Of a stretch of DNA of 64,000 nucleotides, positions 62,535 to 64,000 are shown in pieces (the first letter of the stretch is position 1; the number at the start of each line of letters is the position of its first letter). The position numbers and the translations under genes were made by a program. A model generated the notes under the pieces. It worked only from the letters and a program-made list of their open reading frames with translations, ran no database searches and was not told where the DNA came from. The DNA comes from Hydrogenimonas urashimensis (lineage in GTDB: Bacteria; Campylobacterota; Campylobacteria; Campylobacterales; Hydrogenimonadaceae). The stretch is taken from positions 980,001 through 1,044,000 of the forward strand of contig NZ_AP023212.1 in the NCBI RefSeq assembly GCF_016593255.1, in the 5' to 3' direction.

Positions 62535-64000
62535 ATGAAGACAAAGAGTCTTTTAAAACAGATATTCTCACTGATTTTGGGTATATTATTCGTACAAACA
62601 TGGGTGTACGGCGGAGTATCCGGTAAACCGGATATCGAAATCACCTCTTTGACGGACTCGCCAGACCCGGTATCGGCAGGCGGAGACATAACCTATACTG
62701 TCAATATAAAAAATTCGAGCGCGGACGTTTCTGCCTTCAATGTTTATGTCGATTTCTCTTCCTCTTCCTCTCTTTCTCTTACCAAAATTTCAGGAAGCGG
62801 CTGGAGCTGCTCCAGCAATCACTGCACTTACGCTTCACCTCTTCCCGCGGGTACATCGGCGACAACCCTGAAAGTCAAAAGAACAGCCCCCAACAGCGGC
62901 GGAACCATCAATCTGACAGCCCACGCAGATTCCGACACCACAGACGGTGACACAAGCAACAATGTCAAAACCGTCACAACGACCGTAGAAGCCCCCAAAG
63001 AACCCAAACTGAAAATCACCAAAACAGCCAACACGACCGACATGAATGTCAACGATTCGGTCACATTCACACTCAAAGCCCAAAACACGGGGGATGCCAC
63101 TGCGACAGGAACGAAGATAACCGACACCGTTCCTTCCATTTTCGACATCACCTCTTACTCTTCGGGATGCTCGAAAAGCGGTCAAAAGGTGACATGCACC
63201 ATTGGCAACCTGAATGCGGGCGCAAGCAAGACATTCAGAATCTACGCCAAAGCAAAAGAGCCGGGCGATGCCACAAACACCGCCAAAATAACGGCTGACA
63301 ATGCCAGCAGCAAAACCAGCAGTGTCAGCCTGCATGTCAGAGGGGTCAAACTTCAGGCTAATACCGTGTCGGCGTACAGTGTCGCAAGTGGTGAAAAAAC
63401 CACGTTCAAATACCGCGTCAAAAACAACGGAGACGCAACAGCCCAAAACACCTATCTTTATATCGATCTCGATGATGCGTTCACCATCACGTCAAACGGC
63501 GGATGCACCACTCTAAGCGGGAAAAAACTCAAATGCGGTCCCTATACGCTCAATGCGGGAAGCTACTCACCCACAATAACAGTCGAAGCACGGGCACCGG
63601 AAGTAAGCAGCAGCCGTTCATACAAAACCGTTTTCAGTGCCCAAACCACTTCAGCGGGCAATCCTTCCGATATCTCTTCATCGAGATGGAAAACCATTTA
63701 TGCTGTCAATCTGTCGATTAGCAAAAACGTCAGTCCGACCGAAGTGGGTCCCGGAGACGACGCAACGTTCACCATTCGTGTCACCAACAAGACAGGGGCC
63801 ACGGTATCCGGCGTCAAGATGGAAGATACCCTTCCTTCCGGTTTTTCCATCAGTAGTCTCTCGCCTTCAGAATGCAGCAAAAGCGGACGCAAAGTCACTT
63901 GTAATTTTTCTTCGCTGAGCAACAATGCCCATAAAGATATCACAGTCCATGTCAAAGCTCCGACTTCATTGGGCACCTACACGAATACCGCAGAGACAAC
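62535..64000 (+). CDS. Large secreted DUF11-repeat surface protein (C-terminus outside window)
   Basis: 488 residues visible from ATG 62535 (GGGGACAAGA upstream). Signal peptide (QIFSLILGILFVQTWVYGG). Repeating beta-sandwich units: ITSLTDSPDPVSAGGDITYT; LKITKTANTTDMNVNDSVTF; LSISKNVSPTEVGPGDDATF. Each holds the T/S-K-x-V/T...V-x-x-GD...T-x-x-N of DUF11 (Ig-like) domains, with paired cysteines (SGCSKSGQKVTC). Such proteins are surface stalks or adhesins. Confidence 0.88.
   Translation, partial: MKTKSLLKQIFSLILGILFVQTWVYGGVSGKPDIEITSLTDSPDPVSAGGDITYTVNIKNSSADVSAFNVYVDFSSSSSLSLTKISGSGWSCSSNHCTYASPLPAGTSATTLKVKRTAPNSGGTINLTAHADSDTTDGDTSNNVKTVTTTVEAPKEPKLKITKTANTTDMNVNDSVTFTLKAQNTGDATATGTKITDTVPSIFDITSYSSGCSKSGQKVTCTIGNLNAGASKTFRIYAKAKEPGDATNTAKITADNASSKTSSVSLHVRGVKLQANTVSAYSVASGEKTTFKYRVKNNGDATAQNTYLYIDLDDAFTITSNGGCTTLSGKKLKCGPYTLNAGSYSPTITVEARAPEVSSSRSYKTVFSAQTTSAGNPSDISSSRWKTIYAVNLSISKNVSPTEVGPGDDATFTIRVTNKTGATVSGVKMEDTLPSGFSISSLSPSECSKSGRKVTCNFSSLSNNAHKDITVHVKAPTSLGTYTNTAET

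Overview
The window looks like a Campylobacterota (Epsilonproteobacteria) chromosome, possibly a free-living or vent genus such as Hydrogenimonas; the genus is a guess. The basis is the host gene set: an AtpE with an N-terminal extension, a BamD-FliW-ProC cluster, an LptD/MCE pair, NhaD, and hybrid sensor proteins typical of that phylum. It divides into a prophage (1 to about 34.78 kb, left end outside the window) and ordinary chromosome (34.78-64 kb).

The prophage has the gene order of a lambda-type siphophage. Leftward late genes run, in transcription order, from a putative cos site (about 18.05 kb) through terminase small and large subunits, an RHH-like protein, a gpW-like connector, portal, a fused protease-scaffold-major capsid protein, a DUF2190 capsid protein, head-tail joining proteins, tail tube, gpG/gpG-T (with a lambda-type GGGAAAG slippery site), tape measure, M-, L-, K- and J-like tail tip proteins, and an S74-type tail fibre running off the left edge. 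Upstream of cos is a leftward early operon of start-stop overlapping genes: CII-like regulator, HTH protein, replication initiator with internal iterons, RepA-like ATPase, AEP-primase-like protein, a 30-residue peptide, a zinc-ribbon protein, a C5 DNA methyltransferase overprinted by a second open frame, HNH nuclease, RusA-like resolvase and DUF3310.

The immunity region (24.7-27.7 kb) holds a LexA-type repressor, an ImmA/IrrE-like peptidase with a membrane partner in the position of lambda rexAB, and two opposite-strand accessory genes. Two nearly identical promoters (TTGACA-18-TATAAT) carrying the same operator-like core fire outward, leftward at 24.9 kb and rightward at 27.6 kb. The rightward operon carries a small HTH (Cro-like) protein, many tiny genes, DUF1351-RecT-MBL hydrolase-SSB, an HNH homing-type endonuclease, excisionase and tyrosine integrase. 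The integrase abuts the 3' end of a tRNA-Leu(GAG) gene, which marks attR. No lysis genes are recognisable; they may lie beyond the left edge.

The chromosomal part encodes atpE, pnp, a J-domain protein, an MCE protein, lptD, an RDD protein, purD, hemD, guaA, nhaD, nadB, a small lipoprotein, a DciA-like protein with uvrC, then a five-gene phosphorelay operon (PAS, double HPt, Sel1-repeat protein, NIT-domain hybrid kinase, CheY-like regulator), lon, bamD, fliW, proC and a large DUF11 surface protein cut by the right edge. Between hemD and purD is an unexplained 200-nt region with several long bulged stems that looks like a structured RNA.

The most interesting items are the unidentified structured RNA (43.34-43.56 kb), the methyltransferase overprinted from one shared ribosome binding site, the interleaved inverted repeats that could switch translation of the CII-like gene, the duplicated early promoter-operator, the iteron-bearing IncQ-like replication trio, and the two small genes interrupted by in-frame stops.
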